From Streptomyces californicus (GTDB lineage: Bacteria > Actinomycetota > Actinomycetes > Streptomycetales > Streptomycetaceae), in NCBI RefSeq assembly GCF_000717645.1, contig NZ_JNZZ01000005.1, positions 186,001 to 250,000 of the forward strand: DNA of 64,000 bases, given 5' to 3'. A program made the translations under genes and the position numbers. Below are positions 38,803-48,072 of this stretch, one piece after another. The number at the start of each line of letters is the position of its first letter. The stretch's first letter is position 1. The notes under the pieces were generated by a model. The model did not search any database. It saw only the letters and a list, made by a program, of their open reading frames with translations, and was not told the origin of the DNA.

Positions 38803-39876
38803 ATGTCCTCCGAGGTGACCGATCTCTGCCGGTATCCGATCGTGCAGGCCCCCATGGCGGGCGGCGCGTCCGGACCTCAGCTCGCCGGAGCCGTCACCGA
38901 GGCTGGCGGGCTCGGCTTCCTGGCCGCCGGGTACAAGACGGCGGACGGGATGTACCACGAGATCAAACAGCTCCGCAGGCTCACCGCCGGACCGTTCGGC
39001 GTCAACCTCTTCATGCCGCAGCCCGTGCTCGCCGACCCCGGCGCCGTGGAGGTCTACCGCCACCAGCTCGCCCACGAGGCCGCCTGGTACGAGACCCCGC
39101 TCGGCGACCCGGACGGCAGCGGCGACGACGGCTACGAGGCGAAGGTCGCCATCCTGCTGGAGGACCCCGTCCCGGTGGTCTCCTTCACCTTCGGCTGCCC
39201 CACCCGCGACACCCTCGACGCCTTCGCCCGCGTCGGCACGCACACCATCGTCACGGTCACCTCCCCCGAGGAGGCCCGAAGCGCCCAGTGGGCCGGGGCC
39301 GACACCGTCTGCGTCCAGGGCTTCGAGGCGGGCGGCCACCAGTCCACCCACCGCGACGACCCGCAGCTCGACCAGACCGGCACCGGGCTGCTCTCCCTCA
39401 TCACCCAGGTCCGCGAGACCGTGCAGATCCCGATCGTCGCGGCCGGCGGGCTGATGCGCGGCGCCCAGATCGCCGCCGCCTTCGCGGCCGGCGCGGACGC
39501 CGCCCAGCTCGGCACCGCCTTCCTGGCCTGCCCCGAGTCCGGGGCGCACCTGCTGCACAAGCAGGCCCTGACCAACCCGCTGTTCGTCCGCACCGAGCTG
39601 ACCCGCGCCTTCTCCGGGCGGCCCGCACGCGGCCTGGTCAACCGCTTCGTCCGCGAACACGGCCCGTACGCCCCCGCCGCCTACCCCCAGGTCCACTACG
39701 TCACCAGCGGGCTGCGCCAGGCCGCCGCCAAGGCCGGGGACGCCCAGGGCATGGCCCTGTGGGCCGGACAGGGCCACCGCATGGCCCGCGAACTGCCCGC
39801 CGGCGAGCTGATCGAGCTGCTCGCCGCCGAACTGGAGGCCGCCCGGACGGCCCTGAGCATGAGGAGCCCCCGGTGA
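38803..39876 (+). CDS. Nitronate monooxygenase-like (2-nitropropane dioxygenase family) protein
   Basis: 357 residues of the FMN-dependent TIM-barrel family. Motifs are YPIVQAPMAGGASGPQLAGAVTEAGGLGFLAAG at the N-terminus, CVQGFEAGGHQ with the usual HQ pair (catalytic region), IPIVAAGGLMRGAQIAAAFAAGADAAQLGTAFL and the final QALTNPLFVRTELTRAFSG. The family oxidises alkyl nitronates; related proteins are enoyl reductases, so the substrate is not certain. The ATG at 38803 lies in a poor ribosome-site context, with CACGAT about seven bases ahead. The stop overlaps the rsmE start by four bases (GTGA), so the two are coupled. Confidence 0.9.
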   Translation: MSSEVTDLCRYPIVQAPMAGGASGPQLAGAVTEAGGLGFLAAGYKTADGMYHEIKQLRRLTAGPFGVNLFMPQPVLADPGAVEVYRHQLAHEAAWYETPLGDPDGSGDDGYEAKVAILLEDPVPVVSFTFGCPTRDTLDAFARVGTHTIVTVTSPEEARSAQWAGADTVCVQGFEAGGHQSTHRDDPQLDQTGTGLLSLITQVRETVQIPIVAAGGLMRGAQIAAAFAAGADAAQLGTAFLACPESGAHLLHKQALTNPLFVRTELTRAFSGRPARGLVNRFVREHGPYAPAAYPQVHYVTSGLRQAAAKAGDAQGMALWAGQGHRMARELPAGELIELLAAELEAARTALSMRSPR

Positions 39877-40619
39877 CCGCACCGGTCTTCGTCGTCGAAC
39901 GGATGCCCACCGGGCCGGAGTTCGTGCTGGACGGCCCCGAGGGGCGGCACGCCGTCTCCGTCCGCCGACTCCAGGCGGGCGAGGACGTCGTCCTCACCGA
40001 CGGGCTCGGCCACTGGGCCGAGGGCGTCGTCCACGCCGCCGAGGGCAAGGACCGCCTCACCGTCGCCCTGCGCGGCGGCGTACAGGAGGAGCCGGAGCCC
40101 GCGCCCCGGATCACCGTCGTCCAGGCCCTGCCCAAGGGCGATCGGGGCGAACTCGCCGTCGAGACGATGACCGAGACCGGCGTCGACGCGATCGTGCCGT
40201 GGCAGGCCGGCCGCTGCATCACCCAGTGGAAGGGCGACCGGGGCGCGAAGGCCCTGGCGAAATGGCGCGCCACCGCCCGCGAGGCCGGCAAGCAGTCCCG
40301 CCGCGTCCGCTTCCCCGAGGTGGCCGAAGCGGCGACGACCAAGCAGGTCGCGGCCCTGCTCGCCGACGCCGACTTCGCCGGGGTCCTGCACGAGGACCGC
40401 GACCACGACAGCACCCCCCTCGCCACCGCCGGACTCCCGGCCGTCGGCTCCATCGTGCTGGTCGTCGGCCCCGAGGGCGGCGTCTCCCCGCAGGAACTGG
40501 CCGCCTTCGCCGAGGCGGGCGCCCGCCCTTACCGGCTCGGCCGCAGCGTGCTGCGCACCTCCACCGCCGGGACCGCCGCGACGGCGCTGCTGCTGGGCCG
40601 CACCGGCCGCTGGGGCTGA
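39873..40619 (+). CDS. rsmE: 16S rRNA m3U1498 methyltransferase
   Basis: 248 residues of the SPOUT superfamily. Methylates N3 of U1498 of 16S rRNA. The trefoil-knot signatures VVGPEGGVSPQELAAF and RLGRSVLRTSTAGTAAT are at the C-terminus, and VVQALPKGDRGELAVETMTETGVDAIVPW in the centre. The N-terminal PUA-like part (GRHAVSVRRLQAGEDVVLTDG) is recognisable. GTG 39873 overlaps the previous stop. The gene is coupled to the nitronate-oxidase-like gene, a combination common in Streptomyces. Confidence 0.95.
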   Translation: MTAPVFVVERMPTGPEFVLDGPEGRHAVSVRRLQAGEDVVLTDGLGHWAEGVVHAAEGKDRLTVALRGGVQEEPEPAPRITVVQALPKGDRGELAVETMTETGVDAIVPWQAGRCITQWKGDRGAKALAKWRATAREAGKQSRRVRFPEVAEAATTKQVAALLADADFAGVLHEDRDHDSTPLATAGLPAVGSIVLVVGPEGGVSPQELAAFAEAGARPYRLGRSVLRTSTAGTAATALLLGRTGRWG

Positions 40620-40780
40620 ACCGGCCGCCGGGGTCGAACCGCCGGGGCCGGTCCGTTCGCCGAAGTCGCTCCGCCGGGACCGGTCCGCGGCCGATCCACC
40701 CGGGCCGGTCCGTCCGCCGGGCCCGGACCGTCCCGCCGGAGCCGGACCGCCGGACGCCCCCGGAGCGGCGGCGGCCCGGC
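40620..40780. repeat. Degenerate GC-rich repeats after rsmE
   Basis: Units of about 20-30 bases containing CCGCCGGG and CCGGTCCG recur at least five times (for example 40640-40660, 40670-40690, 40705-40725). No gene is visible. A TAGCAT hexamer at about 40784 may begin the HIT-gene promoter. Confidence 0.6.
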
Positions 40781-40876
40781 GATAGCATGCCCCTGTACCG
40801 ATCACCGGCGGTCGCGCCGACCACCGGTGAACACGGCGAACACACTGACCACCAGCGAACGAGGAGGCCCGGCGCC

Positions 40877-41236
40877 ATGGCGGGAGAGCCGCAGTCCGAC
40901 TGCCTGTTCTGCAAGATCGTCTCGGGGGAGATCCCGGCGACCATCGTCCGCGAGAGCGAGACCACGCTCGCCTTCCGCGACATCAACCCGCAGGCCCCGA
41001 CCCACGTCCTGGTCATCCCGAAGGTCCACTACCCGGACGGCGCCTCCCTCGCCGCCGCAGAGCCGCAGACCGCCGCCGACGTGCTCACCGAGGCCGGAGC
41101 GGTCGCCGCCGACGAGAAGATCGACTCCACCGGCTACCGGATCATCCTCAACACCGGATCCGGCGCGGGCCAGACCGTCTTCCACGCACACGCCCACGTC
41201 CTCGGAGGCCGCGGCCTCCAGTGGCCCCCCGGATAA
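40877..41236 (+). CDS. HIT family nucleotide-binding protein
   Basis: 119 residues. Histidine-triad proteins hydrolyse AMP-lysine or other nucleoside phosphoramidates. The active-site segment is [13 protein letters not shown] with the His-x-His-x-His triad, and the N-terminus has [19 protein letters not shown] 40877 has a clear GAGGAGG site. RNase Z follows after about 25 bases, so they may share a transcript. Confidence 0.95.
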   Translation: MAGEPQSDCLFCKIVSGEIPATIVRESETTLAFRDINPQAPTHVLVIPKVHYPDGASLAAAEPQTAADVLTEAGAVAADEKIDSTGYRIILNTGSGAGQTVFHAHAHVLGGRGLQWPPG

Positions 41237-41262
41237 CCCCCGTACCGCAGGAGCGTTTCCCC

Positions 41263-42174
41263 ATGTCCGTACGCGAGCTGGTGGTGCTCGGCACCGCCAG
41301 CCAGGTCCCCACCCGGCACCGCAACCACAACGGCTACCTGCTGCGCTGGGACGGCGAGGGCATCCTCTTCGACCCCGGCGAGGGCACCCAGCGCCAGATG
41401 CTCCGGGCCGGGGTCGCCGCGCACGACGTCCACCGGATCTGCGTCACCCATTTCCACGGCGACCACTCCCTCGGCCTCGCCGGGGTGATCCAGCGGATCA
41501 ACCTCGACCAGGTGCCCCACCCGGTGACCGCGCACTACCCGGCGAGCGGGCAGCACTTCTTCGACCGGCTGCGGTACGCCACCGCCTACCGCGAGACCGT
41601 CGAGCTGGACCTCGCCCCGGCCACCGGGGACGGCGGGACCCTCGCCGCCACCCCCGCGTACACCCTGGACAGCGCGAAGCTCTCGCACCCCGTCGAGTCG
41701 TACGGCTACCGCCTCACCGAGCCCGACACCCGCCGCATGCTGCCCGCCCTCCTCAAGGAGCACGGCATCGCCGGACCGGACGTCGGCCGCCTCCAGCGCG
41801 AGGGCTCCCTCGGCGGCGTCACCCTGGAACAGGTCTCCGAGCACCGGCGCGGACAGCGGTTCGCGTTCGTCATGGACACCCGGCTCTGCGACGGGGTGTA
41901 CGCGCTGGCCGACGGCTGCGACATGCTCGTCATCGAGTCCACCTTCCTCGACGAGGACGAGCGGCTGGCCGTCGACCACGGCCACCTGACCGCCGGCCAG
42001 GCCGCCCGGGTCGCGAAGGAGGCGGGCGTGCGCCACCTCGTGCTCACCCACTTCTCCCAGCGCTACAGCGACCCGGAACTCTTCGAGACCCAGGCCCGCG
42101 CCGCCGGGTTCGACGGTGAACTCACCGTCGCCCAGGACCTCGTCCGCGTCCCGGTCCCCACCCGGCACCACTGA
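41263..42174 (+). CDS. rnz: Ribonuclease Z
   Basis: 303 residues. Trims the 3' end of tRNA precursors; the tRNA-Ala genes above lack an encoded CCA, so such processing is needed. The MBL signature is [16 protein letters not shown], with [14 protein letters not shown] and [13 protein letters not shown] ([12 protein letters not shown]) regions following. [20 protein letters not shown] at the start is typical. The ATG at 41263 has AGGAGCG about nine bases before it; the upstream in-frame ATG is only a fragment of the HIT gene end. Confidence 0.95.
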   Translation: MSVRELVVLGTASQVPTRHRNHNGYLLRWDGEGILFDPGEGTQRQMLRAGVAAHDVHRICVTHFHGDHSLGLAGVIQRINLDQVPHPVTAHYPASGQHFFDRLRYATAYRETVELDLAPATGDGGTLAATPAYTLDSAKLSHPVESYGYRLTEPDTRRMLPALLKEHGIAGPDVGRLQREGSLGGVTLEQVSEHRRGQRFAFVMDTRLCDGVYALADGCDMLVIESTFLDEDERLAVDHGHLTAGQAARVAKEAGVRHLVLTHFSQRYSDPELFETQARAAGFDGELTVAQDLVRVPVPTRHH

Positions 42175-42207
42175 CCCCCACCAGCACCACCGTTTGCGAG
42201 ACACACC

Positions 42208-43200
42208 GTGCACCTCCCCAAGGCGGAACTCCACCTCCACATCGAAGGCACCCTCGAACCCGAACTGGCCTTCGCCCTCGCCGAGCGCAACGGGGTGACC
42301 CTCCCGTACGCCTCCACCGAAGAGCTGCGCGCCGCCTACGAGTTCGACGACCTCCAGTCCTTCCTCGATCTGTACTACGCGCTGATGGCCGTCCTGCGCA
42401 CCGAGGAGGACTTCGCCGAACTCGCCGACGCCTACCTCGCCCGCGCCGCCGCCCAGGGCGTCCGGCACGCCGAGATCTTCTTCGACCCGCAGGCCCACAC
42501 CGCGCGCGGCGTCCCGATCGGCACGGTCATCGAGGGGCTCGGCCGGGCGCTGGAGCGCAGCGAGGAGAGCCACGGCGTCTCCACCCGGCTCATCCTCTGC
42601 TTCCTGCGCGACCTGTCCGCCGAATCGGCCCTCGGCACCCTCGACGCCGCCCGCCCCTATCTGCACCGGATCAGCGCGGTCGGCCTGGACTCCGCCGAGG
42701 TCGGCCACCCGCCCGCCAAGTTCCGCGAGGTGTACGAGGCGGCCACCGCGCTCGGCCTGCGCAAGGTCGCCCACGCGGGGGAGGAGGGCCCGCCGGAGTA
42801 CATCCGTGAGGCCCTGGACGTCCTCGGCGTCGAGCGGATCGACCACGGGCTGCGCTGCATGGAGGACCCGGAGCTGGTGGCGCGGCTGGTCGCCGACCGG
42901 GTGCCGCTCACGCTCTGCCCGCTCTCCAACGTCAGGCTGCGCACGGTGGACCGGCTCGCGGACCATCCGCTGCCGGCGATGCTGGCCGCCGGACTCCACT
43001 GCACGGTGAACTCCGACGACCCCGCGTACTTCGGCGGCTACGCCGGGGACAACTTCGACGCCGTCCGCGAGGCCCTCGCCCTCGGCCCGGAGCAGCTGCG
43101 CACGCTGGCCCGGAACTCGTTCGAGGCGGCGTTCCTCGACGACGACGAGGAACGCCGGGCGCGCTACCTCGCCGAGGTCGAGGCGTACACCTTCGACTGA
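42208..43200 (+). CDS. Adenosine/adenine deaminase family enzyme, adenine-deaminase type
   Basis: 330 residues of the zinc-dependent adenosine deaminase family. HLHIEG (zinc), HAGEE (catalytic), IDHGLRC and NSDDP are intact. The segment GLDSAEVGHPPAKFREVYEAA matches the adenine deaminase subfamily (PPxKF) rather than classical adenosine deaminases (which have a different substrate loop), so I infer deamination of adenine to hypoxanthine. GTG 42208 is the start. A 14-base tandem repeat and a 48-base palindrome follow, before the convergent MFS gene. Confidence 0.9.
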   Translation: MHLPKAELHLHIEGTLEPELAFALAERNGVTLPYASTEELRAAYEFDDLQSFLDLYYALMAVLRTEEDFAELADAYLARAAAQGVRHAEIFFDPQAHTARGVPIGTVIEGLGRALERSEESHGVSTRLILCFLRDLSAESALGTLDAARPYLHRISAVGLDSAEVGHPPAKFREVYEAATALGLRKVAHAGEEGPPEYIREALDVLGVERIDHGLRCMEDPELVARLVADRVPLTLCPLSNVRLRTVDRLADHPLPAMLAAGLHCTVNSDDPAYFGGYAGDNFDAVREALALGPEQLRTLARNSFEAAFLDDDEERRARYLAEVEAYTFD

Positions 43201-43220
43201 GCCAGGGACCAGGGGCCGCG

Positions 43221-43290
43221 GGCCACGGGCAACCGGCCACGGGCCGCAGGCCACGGGCCGCAGGCCACGGGCCTCAGGCCACCGACAACG
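43221..43290. repeat. 14-base tandem repeat
   Basis: Five units of 14 bases built on GGCCACGGGCCGCA: 43221, 43235, 43249, 43263 and 43277; units two and three are identical, the others differ at few positions. It starts 20 bases after the deaminase stop. Confidence 0.85.
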
Positions 43291-43323
43291 GGGCCACCGG
43301 CCACCGACCACGAGCCACGAGCA

Positions 43324-43371
43324 CCGGCCGGAGCCGCGACCTCGTACGTACGAGGTCGCGGCTCCGGCCGG
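43324..43371. terminator. 48-base perfect palindrome terminator
   Basis: The 24-base left arm begins CCGGCCGGAGCCGCGACC and meets its exact complement at 43347/43348 (ACGTACGT centre). It separates convergent genes, the deaminase (ending 43200) and the MFS gene (ending 43388), so it probably ends both transcripts. Confidence 0.9.
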
Positions 43372-43387
43372 CCGACGCGGTGCGCGG

Positions 43388-44731
43388 TCAGCCGTTCCCC
43401 TGGCCGGACGCGCCGTCCGGACCGGCCGTCCGGATCGCGCTCCGCACCAGGCGCCTGCGCCGCAGCGCCGGAACGCGCAGCTCCGTGACGGTCTGCTCCG
43501 GCGCACCGAGCTTCGGCACCGCGCCGGGCATGCTGCCCGTGGCGGTGGCGGCCAGCAGCGCGACCGGGACTCCACCGCGACGGCGCACCGACCCCGGCAC
43601 CAGCGGACGGCCGCCGGTGTGCAGCGCCACGGCGGTCACCGGGGCGGCGACCAGCAGGGTGGCCGCGCCCAGGATCAGGCCCATCGCCGGATAGCCCGCC
43701 TCCTCGGAGAGCACGCTGCCCAGCAGCGGCCCGCAGGCCACCCCCACCGAGGAGGCCGACCCCGCCAGCACCGCCCAGCGGCCCCGTATGTCCAGGGAGG
43801 CCGCCAGCCCGATCAGATACGACAGGACCACCGGGTAGACGGTGTTCCACAGGATCTCGCCGGTCGCGAACGACCCGAGGTCCCGGGCCGAGGAGCTGAG
43901 CACGATGCTCCCGGCGATGACCACGGTGCCGAGACCGATCGGCATCGCCCGGCCGAGCCGCCCGCCGAGCAGCCCGGCGCCCGTCACTCCGAGCAGCCCC
44001 GCGCCGAGCGCGGCGGCGAACACCGCGCCGACCGTCACCTCGGACAGCCCCGCCTGGACCACGCCGATGCGGCTGCTCACCCCCCACAGCGCGTTCTGCG
44101 CCATGGACCAGACGAGCATCCCGCCCGCCAGGACGAGCCCGGAGCGGCGGTGCGGCAGCCGGCCGGTCACCGGCGACGCGGCGCCCTCCGCCCCCGTGGC
44201 GTCGCCGAGCCGCGCGGTCGCGGGCCAGACGAGCAGGGCCACCACGGCGATCGCGGCGAACGGGAGCCGGTGGCCGCCGCCCAGATGGGGGATCGTCAGA
44301 TAGAGGACGCCCGCCGTGGCGGACACGGTGAGCAGCCCGAGCGAGGACGTCCGGTGCGGATCACGGCGGGCGGCTATCCCGGCGGCGGCGACCGCGGTCG
44401 CCGTTCCCGATCCGAGGCCGCCGACCACCACGCCCAGCACCACCAGCGGTACGGACCCGGCGAGGGCGGTGAAGCCGTAGCCGACGGCGGCCAGCACCAG
44501 TCCGGCGCGGGCGGGGGTACGGGGGCCGAGCCGTTCGACGCGGCCCGCCAGCGCGAAGCCGGCGCCGGCCGAACTGAGCAGCAGGGCGCTGCCGACCAGC
44601 CCCGCCTCGGTGGCACTGAGCCCGAGCTGGGCGCTGAGCCGCCCGACGAGGGTGGGGAGGAGGTAGGAGGCGAGGTAACCGGCGGTGAACACGGCCACCA
44701 GAGGCCACACGGCACCAGGGCGCGAGGACAT
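43388..44731 (-). CDS. MFS transporter
   Basis: 447 residues with about 12 membrane helices of the major facilitator type. The first helix (AVWPLVAVFTAGYLASYLLP) is followed by an LGLSATEAGLVGSALLLSSAGAG segment and an R/K-rich loop near helix 2-3 (RVERLGPRTPARAGL). Substrate unknown. I choose the ATG at 44731 because AGGAACG precedes it; an ATG six codons upstream (44749) is possible but lacks a ribosome site. It is divergent from the PfkB sugar kinase, with 440 bases between, so the two may be co-regulated. Confidence 0.88.
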   Translation of the reverse strand: MSSRPGAVWPLVAVFTAGYLASYLLPTLVGRLSAQLGLSATEAGLVGSALLLSSAGAGFALAGRVERLGPRTPARAGLVLAAVGYGFTALAGSVPLVVLGVVVGGLGSGTATAVAAAGIAARRDPHRTSSLGLLTVSATAGVLYLTIPHLGGGHRLPFAAIAVVALLVWPATARLGDATGAEGAASPVTGRLPHRRSGLVLAGGMLVWSMAQNALWGVSSRIGVVQAGLSEVTVGAVFAAALGAGLLGVTGAGLLGGRLGRAMPIGLGTVVIAGSIVLSSSARDLGSFATGEILWNTVYPVVLSYLIGLAASLDIRGRWAVLAGSASSVGVACGPLLGSVLSEEAGYPAMGLILGAATLLVAAPVTAVALHTGGRPLVPGSVRRRGGVPVALLAATATGSMPGAVPKLGAPEQTVTELRVPALRRRRLVRSAIRTAGPDGASGQGNG

Positions 44732-45171
44732 GGGCGTTCCTGAAGACATGCCTGAGCAGGCAGGGGGAGGGGAGGGGAGAGGTACTGCGGGAAGGCACGG
44801 CGAAGCAGGGGGTACTGGGGGAGGGCATGGGGGTGCTGCGGAGGTAAGGCGATATGCCAGGAGATCGCGGCTCTCGTCGGACAAGGTGCCCGATGGTGCT
44901 CGCGGGCCAATTTGTATCAAGCGCTTCCGGCACCCCGAAAGCCGCCCCGCTGTGATCTGGCTCACTTATGTGTTTATGCAGCCTCAGGACGGGTATTAGC
45001 GCATGTTTATGCAGGTCAGGCGTGCTGCGAACACCTGGGCTCGAACAGCGTGTTCCCGTCCCCGGATCGGGCAGACTGGCCGCACTCCACCCCTCCGGAT
45101 CACCCCCGCGATCCGCACCCCAGACGGTCCGGATCGAGCCGCGATCCGCCGCACGACCCCGGGAGAGCACG
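44732..45171. promoter_or_regulatory. Divergent control region of MFS transporter and sugar kinase
   Basis: About 440 bases with several distinct motifs on the kinase side. AAGCGCTT (44919-44926) is a LacI-family operator core. TGTGATCTGGCTCACT (44951-44966) resembles a Crp site. TGTTTATGCAG occurs twice (44971-44981 and 45004-45014), 33 bases apart, like DeoR/other repeated operators. The segment nearest the MFS gene (44735-44890) is C/G-rich with T-rich patches and has no clear element. Confidence 0.55.
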
Positions 45172-46299
45172 GTGAGCACAGAGACTCCGGGCATCGACCC
45201 CCTGCTGGCGTTGCGGGCCCCCCGCGACCCCGCCTGCGACGTCTTCCTGACCGGCACGGTCTTCCTCGACATCATCTTCACCGGCCTGGACAGCGCCCCC
45301 GTGCGCGGTACGGAGTCCTGGGCCCGGGGGATGGGCTCCAGCCCCGGCGGCGTCGCCAACATGGCCACCGCGCTCGCCCGCCTCGGCCTGCACACCTCCC
45401 TGGCCGCCGCCTTCGGGGACGACCACTACGGGGAGTACTGCTGGGACGCCCTCGAACAGGGCGAGGGGATCGACCTGTCGATGTCCCGCACCGTCCCCGG
45501 CTGGCACTCCCCGGTCACCGTCTCCATGGCGTACGAGGGCGAACGCACGATGGTCTCGCACGGCCACGAGGCGCCCCCGCCCACCGGGACCGCCGGCCCG
45601 GCCCCCGTCACGGCCCCCGCTCCCGACCCGGTCTTCCCGCACTGCCCGCCGCGCGCCCGCGCCGCCGTTGCCTCGCTCGCCCCGGGCCGCCCCGAGCCCT
45701 GGGTGGCCGCCGCCGCCCGCGGCGGCGCGCTGATCTTCGCCGACGTCGGCTGGGACGAGACGGGCCGCTGGGACCTGGACGCCCTCCCCGACCTGGCGCA
45801 CTGCGAGGCGTTCCTGCCCAACGCCGAGGAGGCGATGCGCTACACCCGCACCGACTGCCCGCGCGCCGCCGCCCACGCGCTCGCCGAACGCGTCCCGCTC
45901 GCCGTCGTCACCCTGGGCGCCGAGGGCGCGTACGCCGTGGACGGGCGTACGGGCGCCGCCGCCGAGGTGCCCGCCATCGAGGTGGAGGCGCTGGACCCGA
46001 CCGGCGCGGGAGACGTCTTCGTCGCCGGTTTCGTGACCGGCACCCTCGCCGACTGGCCGCTCGCCGACCGGCTCGCCTTCGCGGGGCTGACCGCCGCCCT
46101 CTCCGTCCAGGAGTTCGGCGGCTCCCTCTCCGCCCCCGGCTGGGCCGAGATCGCCGCCTGGTGGCAGCTCGTCCGCACCTGCGACCGCCAGGCGCCCGCC
46201 GCCCTGGAGCGGTACGCGTTCCTGGACGACCTGCTGCCCGCCACGGCCCGCGCCTGGCCGCTGCGGCGCGCCGTGCCCACGATCGGCTTCCGCCAGTGA
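45172..46299 (+). CDS. PfkB-type carbohydrate kinase
   Basis: 375 residues of the ribokinase/PfkB family. The N-terminal signature GVANMATALARLGLHTSLAAAFGDDHYGEY and the second signature DPTGAGDVFVAGF (catalytic Asp) are intact. A loop of about 30 Pro/Ala-rich residues (PPPTGTAGPAPVTAP) is inserted in the middle. It phosphorylates a sugar or sugar-like substrate that I cannot name. GTG 45172 follows GGGAGAGCAC. The upstream region has several operator-like motifs. The MFS transporter on the other strand may supply the substrate. Confidence 0.92.
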   Translation: MSTETPGIDPLLALRAPRDPACDVFLTGTVFLDIIFTGLDSAPVRGTESWARGMGSSPGGVANMATALARLGLHTSLAAAFGDDHYGEYCWDALEQGEGIDLSMSRTVPGWHSPVTVSMAYEGERTMVSHGHEAPPPTGTAGPAPVTAPAPDPVFPHCPPRARAAVASLAPGRPEPWVAAAARGGALIFADVGWDETGRWDLDALPDLAHCEAFLPNAEEAMRYTRTDCPRAAAHALAERVPLAVVTLGAEGAYAVDGRTGAAAEVPAIEVEALDPTGAGDVFVAGFVTGTLADWPLADRLAFAGLTAALSVQEFGGSLSAPGWAEIAAWWQLVRTCDRQAPAALERYAFLDDLLPATARAWPLRRAVPTIGFRQ

Positions 46300-46497
46300 G
46301 CACTGCTCCCGGCCCCCGGCCGGACCCGCCCGGGGGCGTTCCCGCCGGCCGTTCGCACGGTGCCCTCGCGACTCGTACACACGCGCGGTAAAAGCGCTCT
46401 GCGTTGTCACCGTCAGGTCGTACGCTTGGTGGTCCAGAGGTTGTCGAACAGCGAGAACCCTGCAACGGGAGGTATGCGCAGGCCATAGGGCCGGCCC

Positions 46498-47562
46498 ATG
46501 ACTCAGTCACCCACACAGCCGCAGGCGCGTGCCCAGATCAGGATCCCGGCCGCACACCCCATGGTGATGCTCCTCGGATCGGGCGACTCGCTGTTGCGCG
46601 TGATCGAAGAGGCTTTCCCGGCAGCCGACATCCACGTCCGGGGCAACGAGATCAGTGCCACGGGTGAGGCCGCCGACGTCGCCCTCATCCAACGCCTGTT
46701 CGACGAGATGATGCTCGTGCTCCGCACCGGAGCGCCGATGACGGAGGACGCAGTGGAACGGTCGATCGCCATGCTCAGGGCGGCCGGCGAGGGGCAGGAG
46801 GGCCCGGAGGGCGAGACGCCCGCCGAGGTGCTCACGCAGAACATCCTCTCCAACCGCGGCCGCACCATCCGCCCCAAGACGCTCAACCAGAAGCGCTACG
46901 TGGACGCGATCGACCAGCACACGATCGTGTTCGGCATCGGTCCCGCCGGTACGGGCAAGACCTATCTCGCCATGGCCAAGGCGGTCCAGGCCCTGCAGTC
47001 CAAGCAGGTCAGCCGGATCATCCTGACCCGTCCGGCCGTCGAGGCGGGGGAGCGGCTGGGCTTCCTGCCGGGCACCCTGTTCGACAAGATCGACCCGTAT
47101 CTGCGTCCGCTCTACGACGCCCTGCACGACATGCTCGACCCCGACTCGATCCCGCGGCTGATGGCGGCGGGCACGATCGAGGTGGCGCCCCTGGCCTACA
47201 TGCGGGGACGTACCTTGAACGACGCGTTCATCATCCTGGACGAGGCGCAGAACACCAGCGCCGAGCAGATGAAGATGTTCCTCACCCGCCTCGGCTTCGA
47301 CTCCAAGATCGTCATCACCGGTGACGTCACCCAGGTCGACCTGCCGAGCGGCACCAAGAGCGGGCTGCGCCAGGTCCAGGAGATCCTGGAGGACGTGGAG
47401 GACGTGCACTTCTCCCGGCTCAGCTCCCAGGATGTCGTCCGGCACAAGCTCGTCGGCCGTATCGTCGACGCGTACGAGAAGTACGACAGCCGCAACGGTC
47501 AACGAGACGGTCAGTCGGAAGGCCGTGAAGACGGCCGACGCGACCGCCGAAAAGGGAAGTAG
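46498..47562 (+). CDS. phoH: PhoH family ATPase
   Basis: 354 residues. PhoH-like NTPases are linked to RNA metabolism and often precede ybeY. The Walker A is FGIGPAGTGKTYLA, Walker B is FIILDEAQN, and the N-terminal KH-like part (AADIHVRGNEISATGEAADVALIQ) matches. A short basic low-complexity tail ends the protein. ATG 46498 is used: the ATG further upstream at about 46474 hits a stop within four codons. The order phoH-ybeY-CorC-era is common in many bacteria. Confidence 0.95.
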   Translation: MTQSPTQPQARAQIRIPAAHPMVMLLGSGDSLLRVIEEAFPAADIHVRGNEISATGEAADVALIQRLFDEMMLVLRTGAPMTEDAVERSIAMLRAAGEGQEGPEGETPAEVLTQNILSNRGRTIRPKTLNQKRYVDAIDQHTIVFGIGPAGTGKTYLAMAKAVQALQSKQVSRIILTRPAVEAGERLGFLPGTLFDKIDPYLRPLYDALHDMLDPDSIPRLMAAGTIEVAPLAYMRGRTLNDAFIILDEAQNTSAEQMKMFLTRLGFDSKIVITGDVTQVDLPSGTKSGLRQVQEILEDVEDVHFSRLSSQDVVRHKLVGRIVDAYEKYDSRNGQRDGQSEGREDGRRDRRKGK

Positions 47563-47574
47563 TCGCAGCGCACC

Positions 47575-48072
47575 ATGTCGATCGACGTCAACAACGAGTC
47601 CGGAACCGAGGTCGACGAGCAGGCGATCCTCGACATCGCCCGCTACGCACTCGCCCGGATGCGGATCCACCCGCTGTCCGAGCTCTCGGTGATCGTGGTG
47701 GACACCGACGCCATGGAGCAGCTGCACATCCAGTGGATGGACCTCCCCGGGCCGACCGATGTCATGTCCTTCCCGATGGACGAACTGCGCCCGCCGGCCA
47801 AGGACGACCAAGAGCCCCCGCAGGGGCTCCTGGGTGACATCGTGCTCTGCCCGGAGGTCGCGGCGAAGCAGGGCGAGGAGGCCCCGACGCGGCACTCCAT
47901 GGACGAGGAGCTCCAACTCCTGACCGTCCACGGGGTGCTGCACCTGCTGGGGTACGACCACGAGGAGCCGGACGAGAAGGCCGAGATGTTCGGTCTCCAG
48001 GCCGCGATCGTGGACGGCTGGCGCGGCGAGCAGGGGCTCACCGGTCCCTCCCCGGCCCCCACCGTCTCGTGA
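47575..48072 (+). CDS. ybeY: Endoribonuclease YbeY
   Basis: 165 residues. YbeY matures the 3' end of 16S rRNA and takes part in ribosome quality control. The zinc motif [18 protein letters not shown] (H3xH3xGyxH type) is intact, and [11 protein letters not shown] is the usual substrate loop. It starts 12 bases after phoH and its stop overlaps the start of the CorC-like gene (GTGA), so it is one operon. Confidence 0.97.
   Translation: MSIDVNNESGTEVDEQAILDIARYALARMRIHPLSELSVIVVDTDAMEQLHIQWMDLPGPTDVMSFPMDELRPPAKDDQEPPQGLLGDIVLCPEVAAKQGEEAPTRHSMDEELQLLTVHGVLHLLGYDHEEPDEKAEMFGLQAAIVDGWRGEQGLTGPSPAPTVS

Noticed and set aside
43221..43290. CRISPR array
   Set aside because: The 14-base units are contiguous with no spacers.
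43619..44743. Plus-strand frame opposite the MFS gene
   Set aside because: Shadow of the MFS gene; extreme Arg/Gly/Gln content and no membrane segments.
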